Assembly (NCBI RefSeq): GCF_030849025.1
Contig: NZ_CP118224.1
Coordinates: 1,286,001-1,350,000 of the forward strand
DNA: 64,000 nucleotides
Source: Oceanimonas pelagia
GTDB taxonomy: Bacteria; Pseudomonadota; Gammaproteobacteria; Enterobacterales; Aeromonadaceae
Direction: 5' to 3'
Below, one piece after another: positions 29,385-37,503 of the stretch. The translations under genes were made by a program, and so were the position numbers. Numbering within the stretch: position 1 is the first letter of the stretch; the number at the start of each line of letters is the position of its first letter. The notes below the pieces were generated by a model. The model was given only the letters and a program-made list of their open reading frames with translations. It did no database searches and was not told the DNA's origin.

Positions 29385-30671
29385 ATGGAAAGCCTCAAAC
29401 TATTCCCCATTGCCCGGGTGGAGGGCACGGTCAACCTGCCCGGATCCAAGTCGGTGTCGAACCGGGCGCTGCTGCTGGCCGCCCTGGCCCAGGGCACCAC
29501 CCGCCTGACCAACCTGCTCGACAGCGACGACATTCGTCACATGCTGGATGCGCTTAAACAGCTGGGGGTACAGTATGAGCTGTCGGCCGACAAGACCGAA
29601 TGCGTGGTGCACGGGCTGGGCCGGGCGTTCAGCGCCGCCGAGCCGCTGTCGCTGTTTCTGGGCAATGCCGGTACTGCCATGCGGCCTCTGTGTGCCGCCC
29701 TGTGCCTGGGCACCGGCGAATTTACCCTGACCGGCGAGCCGCGCATGTGGGAGCGTCCCATCGGCCACCTGGTGGATGCCCTGCGCGAAGCCGGCGCCGA
29801 CATCAGCTACCTCAAGACCGACGGTTACCCGCCGGTGTTCATCAATGGCAAGGGCCTGTGGGGCGGCGATGTGCATATCGACGGCTCGGTCTCCAGCCAG
29901 TTCCTCACCGCCTTTCTGATGGCGGCCCCCATGGCGTCCGGCGACACCCGTATTCATATCAAGGGCGAGCTGGTGTCCAAGCCCTACATCGACATTACTC
30001 TGCACATCATGAAACAGTTCGGGGTGGTGGTGGAGCACGATCACTACCGGACCTTCTACATTACCGGCAACCAGACCTATGTGTCGCCGGGTACCTTCCT
30101 GGTGGAAGGGGATGCGTCGTCTGCCTCTTATTTTCTCGCCGCCGGTGCCATCAAGGGCCGGGTGCGGGTCACCGGTATTGGCCGCAACAGCATTCAGGGC
30201 GATATTCGCTTTGCCGATGTGCTGGAAGCCATGGGGGCGAAGATCACCTGGGGCGACGATTTTATCGAGGCCGAGCATGTGGGCCCGCTGAAGGCGGTGG
30301 ACATGGACATGAACCACATTCCCGATGCGGCCATGACCATTGCCACGGCGGCGCTGTTTGCCGAGGGCACCACCCGTATCAGTAATATTTACAACTGGCG
30401 GGTGAAGGAAACCGACCGGCTTTACGCCATGGCCACCGAGCTGAAAAAGCTGGGGGTTGAGGTGGAAGAAGGGGAAGACTACCTGGTGGTCAATCCCGCA
30501 GCGACGCTGCAGGAGGCGGACATCGCCACCTACAACGATCACCGCATTGCCATGTGCTTCTCGCTGGTGGCCCTCAGCGACACCCCTGTGGTGATCCTGG
30601 ATCCGGGTTGCACTTCCAAGACCTTTCCGGACTACTTCGACAAACTGGCCAGCGTCAGCCATCACGAATAA
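29385..30671 (+). CDS. aroA: 3-phosphoshikimate 1-carboxyvinyltransferase (EPSP synthase) AroA
   Basis: AroA joins shikimate 3-phosphate and PEP in the step before chorismate. The 428-aa product (E. coli 427) is a class I enzyme: [18 protein letters not shown] near the N-terminus, [11 protein letters not shown] with the glyphosate-site glycine, and the catalytic KETDRL and NDHRIAM motifs near the C-terminus. AGGAAG precedes the ATG. It is downstream of hisC, with a small hairpin (29331-29347) between them, and ends at a strong terminator. The cmk-rpsA genes that usually follow aroA are absent here. Confidence 0.98.
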   Translation: MESLKLFPIARVEGTVNLPGSKSVSNRALLLAALAQGTTRLTNLLDSDDIRHMLDALKQLGVQYELSADKTECVVHGLGRAFSAAEPLSLFLGNAGTAMRPLCAALCLGTGEFTLTGEPRMWERPIGHLVDALREAGADISYLKTDGYPPVFINGKGLWGGDVHIDGSVSSQFLTAFLMAAPMASGDTRIHIKGELVSKPYIDITLHIMKQFGVVVEHDHYRTFYITGNQTYVSPGTFLVEGDASSASYFLAAGAIKGRVRVTGIGRNSIQGDIRFADVLEAMGAKITWGDDFIEAEHVGPLKAVDMDMNHIPDAAMTIATAALFAEGTTRISNIYNWRVKETDRLYAMATELKKLGVEVEEGEDYLVVNPAATLQEADIATYNDHRIAMCFSLVALSDTPVVILDPGCTSKTFPDYFDKLASVSHHE

Positions 30672-30675
30672 AGCA

Positions 30676-30703
30676 AACGCCCCGCCATTGCGGGGCGTTT
30701 TTT
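30676..30703 (+). terminator. Rho-independent terminator of aroA
   Basis: A 10-bp stem (AACGCCCCGC with GCGGGGCGTT), a 4-nt loop and a T tract to 30703 follow the aroA stop directly. Confidence 0.93.
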
Positions 30704-30734
30704 CCTGCAGGTCTCACATGGCATGTGAGCCGCC

Positions 30735-31130
30735 TCAGTGATGTTTCATTTTCTCCAGGGCGTCCCGGGCCTTGATGTCGGCGGCGTCCAGCTCGGCCAG
30801 CACCTTTTCAATGTCGTCCTGTTGCTGCTGCAGCACAATGCGCTTTTCCGCGATCATGGCGATCATGGAGTGCAGCTGGGGCCGGGTATTGTGCTCGGCA
30901 TCGTAGAGCTCAAACAGCTCGCGCATTTCCGCCAGGCTGAAGCCCAGGCGCTTGCCCCGCAGGGTCAGGGTGAGGCGAATACGGTCCTTGTGGCTGTAGA
31001 TGCGGCTGTTGCCCCTGCGCTTGGGGGTCAGCAGGCCCAGCTCCTCGTAATGGCGCAGGGTGCGGGGCGTAATGTCAAACTCGTCGGCCAGCTCGGATAT
31101 GGTATAGGTGACTTCCTTATTGGGCATCAT
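30735..31130 (-). CDS. MerR-family transcriptional regulator (LiuR-like)
   Basis: The 131-aa product has the MerR winged helix at the N-terminus (TISELADEFDITPRTLRHYEELGLL, residues about 9-33) and a C-terminal coiled coil of about 40 residues for dimerisation. There are no effector-binding cysteines of the metal-sensing type. The stretch RGKRLGFSLAEMRELFELYD is typical of LiuR, the regulator of leucine and isovalerate breakdown in many proteobacteria. No liu genes are in the window, so the target is uncertain. The start has AGGAG 6 bp upstream; a second ATG follows it directly. Confidence 0.85.
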   Translation of the reverse strand: MMPNKEVTYTISELADEFDITPRTLRHYEELGLLTPKRRGNSRIYSHKDRIRLTLTLRGKRLGFSLAEMRELFELYDAEHNTRPQLHSMIAMIAEKRIVLQQQQDDIEKVLAELDAADIKARDALEKMKHH

Positions 31131-31195
31131 GACAACTCCTGCTACTGCGAATAAACAAGTTTGAGCGGCGCACCTTACACCCAAGGGGGCAGGCT

Positions 31196-31756
31196 GTGAA
31201 GTCCGGCTTTGACTCACACCGGCTATTACGCCAAGATTGTTGCTTTATGGCAACCGGCGGAGACGGCGTGTTTATTTTCAAGGTCAGGGATGGTGAAGGC
31301 GGCCAGGCACAAATCCGCATTCAGGCGCTCGACTGGAGCGAACAGGGCGACGTTGCGTTCAGTGCCAACAGCGATGCCCTGGCAGTGGCTCTGCTGTCGG
31401 GCTGTCGCAGCGGCCGAGGCCACTTCACGCTGCTTGCCGGCGCCAAGCCCATGGACGTGGAGCAGTGGCTGGAATACCTGCAGGAGCAGGGGCGGCTTAC
31501 GGAAGTGGACGTGGACATCTACAGCCCGCTGAACGAAGATTACGCCGGCCTGTGTGGCCTGGACGAGCAGCAGGTGCAGACCCTGCTGCAGCTCGTTTAC
31601 AAGGTGGGGGGCTTTAACCGGTTGCAGATCATGCGTTATCTCAAGCACCGTAAAAACCCGTCCACCATGTCTACCCGCTACAGCCCGGAAGAGCTCACCC
31701 GCTATCGCCACCTGGGTGAGCTCATCAACTATTTAATCAAGCTGAAGTCGGCCTAA
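31196..31756 (+). CDS. Hypothetical protein, family not recognised
   Basis: The frame runs 186 codons from a GTG at 31196 (AAGGGGG about 8 bp upstream) to TAA; an ATG 17 codons in, at 31247, is the alternative start but has no good ribosome site. The product is soluble and fairly acidic. A C-terminal part rich in basic residues and tyrosine (MRYLKHRKNPSTMSTRYSPEE) could be a small helical domain. It is divergent from the MerR gene and its stop overlaps that of the convergent CsrD-like gene by 2 bp. Codon use matches its neighbours. No function is offered. Confidence 0.7.
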   Translation: MKSGFDSHRLLRQDCCFMATGGDGVFIFKVRDGEGGQAQIRIQALDWSEQGDVAFSANSDALAVALLSGCRSGRGHFTLLAGAKPMDVEQWLEYLQEQGRLTEVDVDIYSPLNEDYAGLCGLDEQQVQTLLQLVYKVGGFNRLQIMRYLKHRKNPSTMSTRYSPEELTRYRHLGELINYLIKLKSA

Positions 31757-33573
31757 ACCGCGGTCAGCGTCAGCCCCTTGAAGTCGGTCAGTGGCACGGG
31801 CTTGCTGATCAGATAGCCCTGGACACCGTCGATGTACATGGTCTCCAGCAGCCGTTTCTGATCTTCCGTTTCCACCCCTTCCGCGACCACGTGGCAGCCC
31901 AGCCGCTGGGCCAGATCGATGATCATGCGCACAAACTGCTGGTTGGCGCTGTCGTCCTGCAGGTGGCGTACCAGCTCGGGATCCAGCTTGACGTAATCGG
32001 GCTTGAGATCCTTCAGCAGCCGGAACGAGCCGTAGCCGTGGCCAAACTTGCTGATGGCCGAGCGGGCGCCACTGCGGCGGATCATCTCCAGCAGCCGTTT
32101 GCCGCTGGTCAGCTGGTGTTCCAGTACATGTTCATCCAGCTCAAAGACCAGGCCGGCGGTGACATTGGGGTTGCGCATCAGCACCCGCTCCAGCCAGATC
32201 ATAAAGGAGCTCTGCTGCAGGCTGGCGGGGGTCAGGTTGATGGCCCAGCGCTGAGCCGGCAGCTCGTTGGCGGCGACCTTGCGCAGGATCATCTCAATGA
32301 TCTTCTGCTCAAACAGCATCGACATGCCCAGGCGCTGCAGCATGGCAAACACGGTGGACGCGGGGTAGACACCGCCGCTGTCGTTGGGGAAGTGGGTAAA
32401 AATCTCGTTATAGCCGGGCAGGGACGGTTTGAGCAACCGGGCCGGCTGCACCATCAGGCGAATACGGTCGCCGTCGAGCATGCTCTGCAGCCGCTGGCGC
32501 CACTGGCTTTCACCCAGATCTTCGTCGTCGCTGTTTTTCAGCACGATTCGCCAGCCATTGGGCTCGCCACTCTGGGCCTGGGCCAGGGCGGAGTCGGCGC
32601 GGATCAGAATGCTTTCCGGCGACTGACCCGGCAGCAGCTGGGTAAAGCCGATATAGGCGGCACAGTCCAGCTCGTGCACGTCCTGATAGTGATACAGCTC
32701 CTGCTGCAACTCGGTGCCCAGGGCCTTGGCCAGCGGCTCGCACTGCCCGGGGGCCAGCACGGCAAGGTCGCTGCCGCTGATGCGGTAGGCATGGGCGCCG
32801 AGGCGGGACTGAATAACCTTGCGCACCAGCCGGGAAATATCCTGCAGATACTGATCGCCGGCCTGAAAGCCATGACGGCTGTTAATGTCCTGCAGGGCGC
32901 TGGCGCGTACCAGCATCAGGGTGGCGGTGGCCAGGCGGTTTTCGTTGGTCAGCAACTGGGTCAGATCCCGCCGAAAGGCATAGCGGTTGCCCAGGGTGGT
33001 GAGGCTGTCCCGGTTGCTTTGCTGTTGCGCCTCTTCCAGCTCGCGCTGTATCTCGTCCAGTTGCTGGCGGTAACGCTGGTGCAGTTCCACAATCTCCTGG
33101 GCCAGGGGATCGTTGGGCTCGGCGCGGGTCTGCTCCGGTGTTTGCAACAGGCTGTGAAGGTAGGCCTGGCGTGAATGCATGGTGCGCCGGTAGCGGCCAT
33201 AGAGGCCGCCACAGAGCAGCAGGCTGGCCAGTACCAGCGGAACGGACACGCTCAGCCACTGACGGGTGGCAGCCTGCGTATCGAGGCGGTAAAACAGCGC
33301 CTCGTTGTTCAGTTGCTGCACCTGGCCCAGCTCTCCGAACCACCAGGCGTCGGGGCTGTGCGCCAGTGAGCCGGTCCGGCTCAGCCCGGCCAGGCCGGGC
33401 ACCTGCTGCGGGCTGTTTTCTTCGGCGGACAGGGCCGGCAGTTGTGGTTGCAGCAACTGCTGCCAGTGGCCGAGCGAGCGCAGGGTGGACCACCAGGGCA
33501 GCAACAGGCTCAGCACAACAAGCAAAACGGCCACCAGCAGCAGGGACTGACTGAAAGAACGGGATTCCCGCAT
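31753..33573 (-). CDS. Membrane-bound degenerate GGDEF-EAL protein (CsrD/MshH-like)
   Basis: The 606-aa protein has two membrane helices (about residues 8-27 and 111-132) flanking a periplasmic loop, then a coiled coil (158-186), a GGDEF-like and an EAL-like domain. Both active sites are broken: GGDEF reads SGSDL (266-270), EAL reads EIF (390-392), and DDFGTG reads SKFGHG (508-513). Some outer motifs survive (AINLT, VKLDPEL, AEGVE). It is therefore unlikely to make or break c-di-GMP. CsrD, which targets CsrB/C RNAs for RNase E decay, has this architecture; a LapD-type receptor is the alternative. The start has AAGGA upstream. Confidence 0.85.
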   Translation of the reverse strand: MRESRSFSQSLLLVAVLLVVLSLLLPWWSTLRSLGHWQQLLQPQLPALSAEENSPQQVPGLAGLSRTGSLAHSPDAWWFGELGQVQQLNNEALFYRLDTQAATRQWLSVSVPLVLASLLLCGGLYGRYRRTMHSRQAYLHSLLQTPEQTRAEPNDPLAQEIVELHQRYRQQLDEIQRELEEAQQQSNRDSLTTLGNRYAFRRDLTQLLTNENRLATATLMLVRASALQDINSRHGFQAGDQYLQDISRLVRKVIQSRLGAHAYRISGSDLAVLAPGQCEPLAKALGTELQQELYHYQDVHELDCAAYIGFTQLLPGQSPESILIRADSALAQAQSGEPNGWRIVLKNSDDEDLGESQWRQRLQSMLDGDRIRLMVQPARLLKPSLPGYNEIFTHFPNDSGGVYPASTVFAMLQRLGMSMLFEQKIIEMILRKVAANELPAQRWAINLTPASLQQSSFMIWLERVLMRNPNVTAGLVFELDEHVLEHQLTSGKRLLEMIRRSGARSAISKFGHGYGSFRLLKDLKPDYVKLDPELVRHLQDDSANQQFVRMIIDLAQRLGCHVVAEGVETEDQKRLLETMYIDGVQGYLISKPVPLTDFKGLTLTAV

Positions 33574-33769
33574 AATCGGCATCCTTGTAATAACGGGACA
33601 AGTCGCAGAAAGAAGCATGCCGTTGTCTGTCGGGAACATGGTGCATGAGTCGCACTAAACAGAAGCAGGGCAACGGCGTTACTCACTTGGTGCTCATGAT
33701 GAGTCAAGCCGTGGGGAATGACAAGGGCACAGCGGCAGGGAATGCGACCCGTTGCAGGCCGATGGCAAC

Positions 33770-33796
33770 AAAAAAGCCGGCACTGGGCCGGCTTTT
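33770..33796 (-). terminator. Terminator of the tRNA-Asn operon
   Basis: The arms AAAAGCCGGC (33772-33781) and GCCGGCTTTT (33787-33796) enclose a 5-nt loop. On the minus strand it lies 8 bp after the last tRNA and ends in a T run. Confidence 0.85.
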
Positions 33797-33803
33797 CGGT
33801 GTG

Positions 33804-33879
33804 TGGCTCCCCCTGCTGGACTTGAACCAGCGACATACGGATTAACAGTCCGCCGTTCTACCGACTGAACTAAGGGGGA
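33804..33879 (-). tRNA. tRNA-Asn (GTT), copy 4 in transcription order
   Basis: The 76-nt gene, read on the minus strand, folds as a standard tRNA: TCCCCCT acceptor arm, anticodon loop ACTGTTAAT with anticodon GTT, TPsiC loop GGTTCAAGT, and encoded CCA. The sequence is close to E. coli tRNA-Asn. Confidence 0.98.
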
Positions 33880-33893
33880 ACAACTTTTCAAAC

Positions 33894-33969
33894 TGGCTCC
33901 CCCTGCTGGACTTGAACCAGCGACATACGGATTAACAGTCCGCCGTTCTACCGACTGAACTAAGGGGGA
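33894..33969 (-). tRNA. tRNA-Asn (GTT), copy 3 in transcription order
   Basis: Identical in sequence to the copy at 33804-33879, including the encoded CCA. The 14-bp spacer is also identical to the next one. Confidence 0.98.
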
Positions 33970-33983
33970 ACAACTTTTCAAAC

Positions 33984-34059
33984 TGGCTCCCCCTGCTGGA
34001 CTTGAACCAGCGACATACGGATTAACAGTCCGCCGTTCTACCGACTGAACTAAGGGGGA
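33984..34059 (-). tRNA. tRNA-Asn (GTT), copy 2 in transcription order
   Basis: Identical to the neighbouring copies; exact 90-bp period with the two that follow. Confidence 0.98.
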
Positions 34060-34074
34060 ACAACTTTTTTAAAC

Positions 34075-34150
34075 TGGCTCCCCCTGCTGGACTTGAACCA
34101 GCGACATACGGATTAACAGTCCGCCGTTCTACCGACTGAACTAAGGGGGA
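34075..34150 (-). tRNA. tRNA-Asn (GTT), copy 1 in transcription order (promoter-proximal)
   Basis: Identical mature sequence. Its downstream spacer is 1 bp longer and T-rich compared with the others, giving a 91-bp period. It is the first tRNA after the promoter at 34177-34205. Confidence 0.98.
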
Positions 34151-34176
34151 AGAGGCATCGCTTGAATGCGTGGCGC

Positions 34177-34205
34177 ATGTTAAAGGCTGACCCTGGGGCT
34201 GTCAA
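34177..34205 (-). promoter_or_regulatory. Promoter of the tRNA-Asn operon
   Basis: On the minus strand there is a consensus -35 TTGACA (34200-34205), a 17-bp spacer and a -10 TAACAT (34177-34182), followed by a GC-rich discriminator (GCGCCACGC). That layout is typical of stable-RNA promoters under stringent control. Confidence 0.85.
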
Positions 34206-34995
34206 CACTGAAAATGGCTTTCCCTGTAAAATCAGTCTGTTTGCTGCAATAGTGTGCGCTGGGGGCGAAAATGCGTGCAGGGTGAGTAAAATCCGACCAT
34301 GGTCGAGAGTTCGGCCTCGTGGGCTGTGCGAGGACGAGCGCTATTCAGGTGTGTGTTGCTCACTCTATATAGAAGGCAAACGACAATGGAGGAGGTAACG
34401 GCCTTCGCGACGAGAGCCTGTTTTTACGCCTGTTCCTGTGGGCCGGCTGACGGCTGTTGTCATTGTTGCCGGAGCGTGGCGGTCATCACGATGAAAAATA
34501 TTTTCGACAAGCAGGTCAGGAATTGACGCCGTAGCAGGGAATTACACCGGTCGTTTGTAAAAAGCCTGTTAATAAAACAGGGCCGGTTGAATCATTAAAA
34601 AACTTTTTAATAAACGAAACCGCCAAATAAAAGCTGCGACATCGCACCTTTTCAATACACAATGAGAAAAGCCACGACAAAACAGGAGATAACATGCTGT
34701 TAAAAAGGAATTTTTCATGTCTTTTGCTCGGGCGTTGAGCCGTCTTGTTGTTTTTCTACAGGAGTTATTTAATTAAAGAACGAGGCGGGAGAGGTCTTTT
34801 TATTGGAAGGAATTATTTTAATGCATTTGTCATAAATATAAGGTTATAGTGTTTGGGTCTGGGCAGGGAGTTGGTTCAGATGCGGTATATAGAAATCGAA
34901 TTGTGTTGTTGTTATTGTCAACAATGATTGTTGGCGGTGTACACAAAAATAAGTTTGGCTTTCTTTTTATTGTATATACATGGAGTACAGTGTTC
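34206..34995. promoter_or_regulatory. Long AT-rich non-coding leader upstream of phaB
   Basis: About 790 bp lie between the tRNA promoter and the phaB start, becoming clearly AT-rich after 34500. No convincing gene is seen. It holds a small hairpin (CCTGTT/AACAGG, 34565-34581), an A/T palindrome (34594-34611), a perfect operator-like palindrome CAACAAT-G-ATTGTTG (34919-34933) and GTGTACAC (34937-34944). The last two lie 50-80 bp before phaB. A regulator of the PHA operon may bind there. The base composition differs from the rest of the window. Confidence 0.5.
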
Positions 34996-35742
34996 ATGAC
35001 CGACAAGAAAATCGCTTTGGTAACCGGCGCGGCAGGTGGAATTGGTACGGAAGTTTGTCGTCTGTTTGCAAACAACGGCTACAAGGTGCTGGCCACGCAC
35101 CGTCCCGGTAAAGAGCAGCAGGCCGCCAACTGGCTGCAGGAAGAAGGCCTGGCCGGCAAGGACGTACAGCTGCTGGCACTGGATGTGTCTGATCATGAAG
35201 CGATTGGTGAAGTGCTTGCGGATACCCTGCGGGAGCTGGGCCGCATCGATGTGCTGGTGAACAATGCCGGCATCACCCGGGACGCGACTTTCAAAAGAAT
35301 GACCTGGGAGCAGTGGAAAGAAGTCATGGACACCAACCTGAACAGCCTGTTCAGCGTTACCCAACCGATTTTTAACAAAATGTGCGAGCTGGGCAGCGGT
35401 CGCATTATTAATATTTCCTCCGTAAATGGTCTCAAGGGCCAGTTTGGCCAGGCCAACTATTCCGCCGCCAAGGCCGGCATGATTGGCTTTACCAAGGCAT
35501 TGGCGGCCGAAGGGGCCCGTTTTGGCGTCACCGTCAACGCCGTGGCGCCGGGGTATACCGCCACTCCCATGGTGACCGCCATTCGTGAAGACGTGCTTGA
35601 TTCCATCAAGGCCACCATTCCCCTCAAGCGCCTGGCCACCACCGAAGAAGTGGCTGGTGCCGTATTGTATCTGGCCGGTGAGTACGGCGGCTACGTGACC
35701 GGCGAAACCCTGTCGGTCAACGGCGGCCTTTACATGCAATAA
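34996..35742 (+). CDS. phaB: Acetoacetyl-CoA reductase PhaB
   Basis: PhaB reduces acetoacetyl-CoA to (R)-3-hydroxybutyryl-CoA with NADPH, giving the monomer for polyhydroxybutyrate. The 248-aa short-chain dehydrogenase has the cofactor motif TGAAGGIG, the NNAG motif, and catalytic Ser and Tyr-x3-Lys (INISSVNG; NYSAAKAG). The ATG at 34996 has GGAG 10 bp upstream and begins the usual MTDKKIALVTG. The frame extends 49 codons further upstream through AT-rich sequence, which is not part of the family. It is the first gene of phaB-phaA-phaP-phaC. Confidence 0.96.
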   Translation: MTDKKIALVTGAAGGIGTEVCRLFANNGYKVLATHRPGKEQQAANWLQEEGLAGKDVQLLALDVSDHEAIGEVLADTLRELGRIDVLVNNAGITRDATFKRMTWEQWKEVMDTNLNSLFSVTQPIFNKMCELGSGRIINISSVNGLKGQFGQANYSAAKAGMIGFTKALAAEGARFGVTVNAVAPGYTATPMVTAIREDVLDSIKATIPLKRLATTEEVAGAVLYLAGEYGGYVTGETLSVNGGLYMQ

Positions 35743-35779
35743 GCCCTGCGACTTTTATTTTACGGAGCGAAAAATCATT

Positions 35780-36991
35780 ATGTCTGAACCTGTATACATT
35801 GTTGCGGCAAAACGCACTCCCATTGGCGCCTTTCTCGGTGCGCTGAAAACCGTTTCTCCCGCCGAGCTGGCCGCCGTTGCCATCAAGGGGGCGCTGGAGC
35901 AGGCCAAACTGTCCGGCAGCGACGTGAATGAAGTGATCGTCGGTAACGTGGTCAGCGCCGGCCAGGGCATGGGCATCGGCCGTCAGGCCGCCCTGGCCGC
36001 CGGCATTCCCGCGGGCATTCCCGCCTACACCCTCAACATGGTGTGCGGCAGCGGCATGAAAACCCTGATGGACGCCTGTGCCCATATCAGGGCCGGTGAC
36101 GCCGAGGTGGTGGTGGCCGCCGGTTGCGAAAACATGTCGCAAATTCCTCATGTGGTGAAGGGCGATCTGCGCAACGGCCAGAAAATGGGCGACATGACCC
36201 TCTCCGATCTGCTGATCAGCGACGGCCTGACCGATGTGTTCAACCAGTACCACATGGGGGTGACCGCCGAAAACGTGGTGGCTCAGGAAAACATCAGCCG
36301 CGAAGAGCAGGACGCCCTGGCGGTGGCCAGCCAGTCGAAGGCGGTGGCCGCCATCGAAGCGGGCTTCTTCAAGGACGAAATCGTGCCGGTGGAAGTACAG
36401 ACCCGCAAGGAAGTAATCACCTTTGATACCGACGAATACCCCAAGGCCGGCACCACCACCGACGGTCTGGCCAAGCTGCGGCCGGCATTCAAGCGTGACG
36501 GCGGCTCGGTGACTGCCGGCAATGCCTCCGGCATCAACGACGGCGGCAGCGCCATTATCGTGGCCAGCAAGTCTGCCGTTGAGCGTCTGGGCCTGACGCC
36601 GCTGGCCGAGGTGGTCAGCTACGGTCAGGGCGGTATCGATCCGGAAATCATGGGGCTGGGTCCGGTGCCCGCCATTGCTCAGGCGCTGGACAAGGCCGGC
36701 CTGAAACTGGCCGACATTGAGCGTTTTGAACTGAACGAAGCCTTTGCCGGCCAGGCCCTGGGCGTGGTGCGCCAGCTGTCGAAGCAGCACGACATTGCCG
36801 AGCCGGTCCTGTTGGAAAAAACCAACAAAAACGGCGGCGCCATTGCCCTGGGTCACCCCCTGGGTGCCTCGGGCAACCGCATCATGGTTACCCTGCTGTA
36901 TGAGCTGCAGCGCAGCAACACCCGTCTTGGCCTGGCGTCACTGTGCGTGGGCGGCGGTATGGGTACCGCGGTGATTCTCAAGCGCGTGTAA
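35780..36991 (+). CDS. phaA: Acetyl-CoA C-acetyltransferase (beta-ketothiolase) PhaA
   Basis: PhaA condenses two acetyl-CoA into acetoacetyl-CoA, the first step of PHB synthesis. The 403-aa thiolase has the nucleophile Cys89 (NMVCGSGMKT), the catalytic His359 (LGHPLGASGNR) and Cys389 (SLCVGGGMGT). Its N-terminus (MSEPVYIVAAKRTPIGAFLG) is typical. ACGGAGCG precedes the ATG, 37 bp after phaB. It is somewhat longer than most biosynthetic thiolases, which are about 393 aa. Confidence 0.96.
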   Translation: MSEPVYIVAAKRTPIGAFLGALKTVSPAELAAVAIKGALEQAKLSGSDVNEVIVGNVVSAGQGMGIGRQAALAAGIPAGIPAYTLNMVCGSGMKTLMDACAHIRAGDAEVVVAAGCENMSQIPHVVKGDLRNGQKMGDMTLSDLLISDGLTDVFNQYHMGVTAENVVAQENISREEQDALAVASQSKAVAAIEAGFFKDEIVPVEVQTRKEVITFDTDEYPKAGTTTDGLAKLRPAFKRDGGSVTAGNASGINDGGSAIIVASKSAVERLGLTPLAEVVSYGQGGIDPEIMGLGPVPAIAQALDKAGLKLADIERFELNEAFAGQALGVVRQLSKQHDIAEPVLLEKTNKNGGAIALGHPLGASGNRIMVTLLYELQRSNTRLGLASLCVGGGMGTAVILKRV

Positions 36992-36998
36992 ATTGTTG

Positions 36999-37018
36999 GG
37001 CGGTGCTTTGGCACCGCC
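36999..37018 (+). other. Intercistronic hairpin between phaA and phaP
   Basis: A perfect 8-bp stem (GGCGGTGC with GCACCGCC) with a TTTG loop and no T tract. It is likely to act as an mRNA stability or processing element at the 5' side of phaP. Confidence 0.5.
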
Positions 37019-37050
37019 TTCGGGTAAATAGCCATTTAAAGGACGTCATC

Positions 37051-37386
37051 ATGTACACGGATATTTTCAAGACCTTCAACGACCAGACCGAAAAAGCCTT
37101 TGGTCCCCTGTATCAGTACAACCAGCTGGTTGCCAAAAACTTTACTGCCCTGACCAACCTGCAGCTGGAAGCCGCCCGCCAGTATGCCGACATTGGCCTG
37201 GCCCAGTTGCAGGCCAACAGCCAGATCCGCGACGTGCAGGGCCTGGTGACCAGCGGGGCCAAGCAACTGGAAACCATGACCCGCATAAGTCAGCAGATGA
37301 TTGAAGACGGCAAGAAGCTGGCCGAGCTGGCCCAGGAGTTCAAGGCCGGCCTGGACAGCCTGGCGGCCGACGCCAGCAAGGGCTGA
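37051..37386 (+). CDS. phaP: Phasin PhaP (PHA granule coat protein)
   Basis: Phasins coat PHA granules and control their size and number. The 111-aa product is almost wholly alpha-helical, rich in Gln, Ala and Leu, and has the phasin_2-type pattern FNDQTEKAFGPLYQYNQLVAKN followed by amphipathic repeats. No signal or membrane segment is present. AAAGGA precedes the ATG; the frame is open upstream through the end of phaA, but that is not phasin-like. It is flanked by hairpins at 36999 and 37419, which fits a transcript segment kept at high level. Confidence 0.93.
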   Translation: MYTDIFKTFNDQTEKAFGPLYQYNQLVAKNFTALTNLQLEAARQYADIGLAQLQANSQIRDVQGLVTSGAKQLETMTRISQQMIEDGKKLAELAQEFKAGLDSLAADASKG

Positions 37387-37418
37387 GTCCGCACGGCCTT
37401 TCCAGTGCTTGCTTGAAG

Positions 37419-37446
37419 GGAAGGGGCCGCAGGGCCCCTTCCTGTT
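37419..37446 (+). terminator. Attenuator-like hairpin between phaP and phaC
   Basis: A perfect 10-bp stem (GGAAGGGGCC with GGCCCCTTCC), a 4-nt loop and a short T-containing tail (TGTTTG). The weak tail suggests partial termination, leaving more phaP than phaC message. Confidence 0.55.
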
Positions 37447-37503
37447 TGCCGGGCAACCTGTGCCGGCGTACGGCGGTTACCTTTTTACGCAGGGAGGGAG
37501 ACA

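Noticed and set aside
33804..34150. Four 90-bp direct repeats that could be mistaken for a CRISPR array
   Set aside because: Each unit folds as tRNA-Asn with GTT anticodon and CCA; spacers are only 14-15 bp and nearly identical.
34386..34526. Short cysteine-rich open frame (46 codons) upstream of the pha operon
   Set aside because: Weak ribosome site and no supporting context; it may be chance in a non-coding region.
34206..34995. Possible integrated element next to the tRNA-Asn genes
   Set aside because: tRNA genes are common integration sites and this stretch is AT-rich, but there is no integrase, no direct repeat of the tRNA 3' end and no cargo gene.
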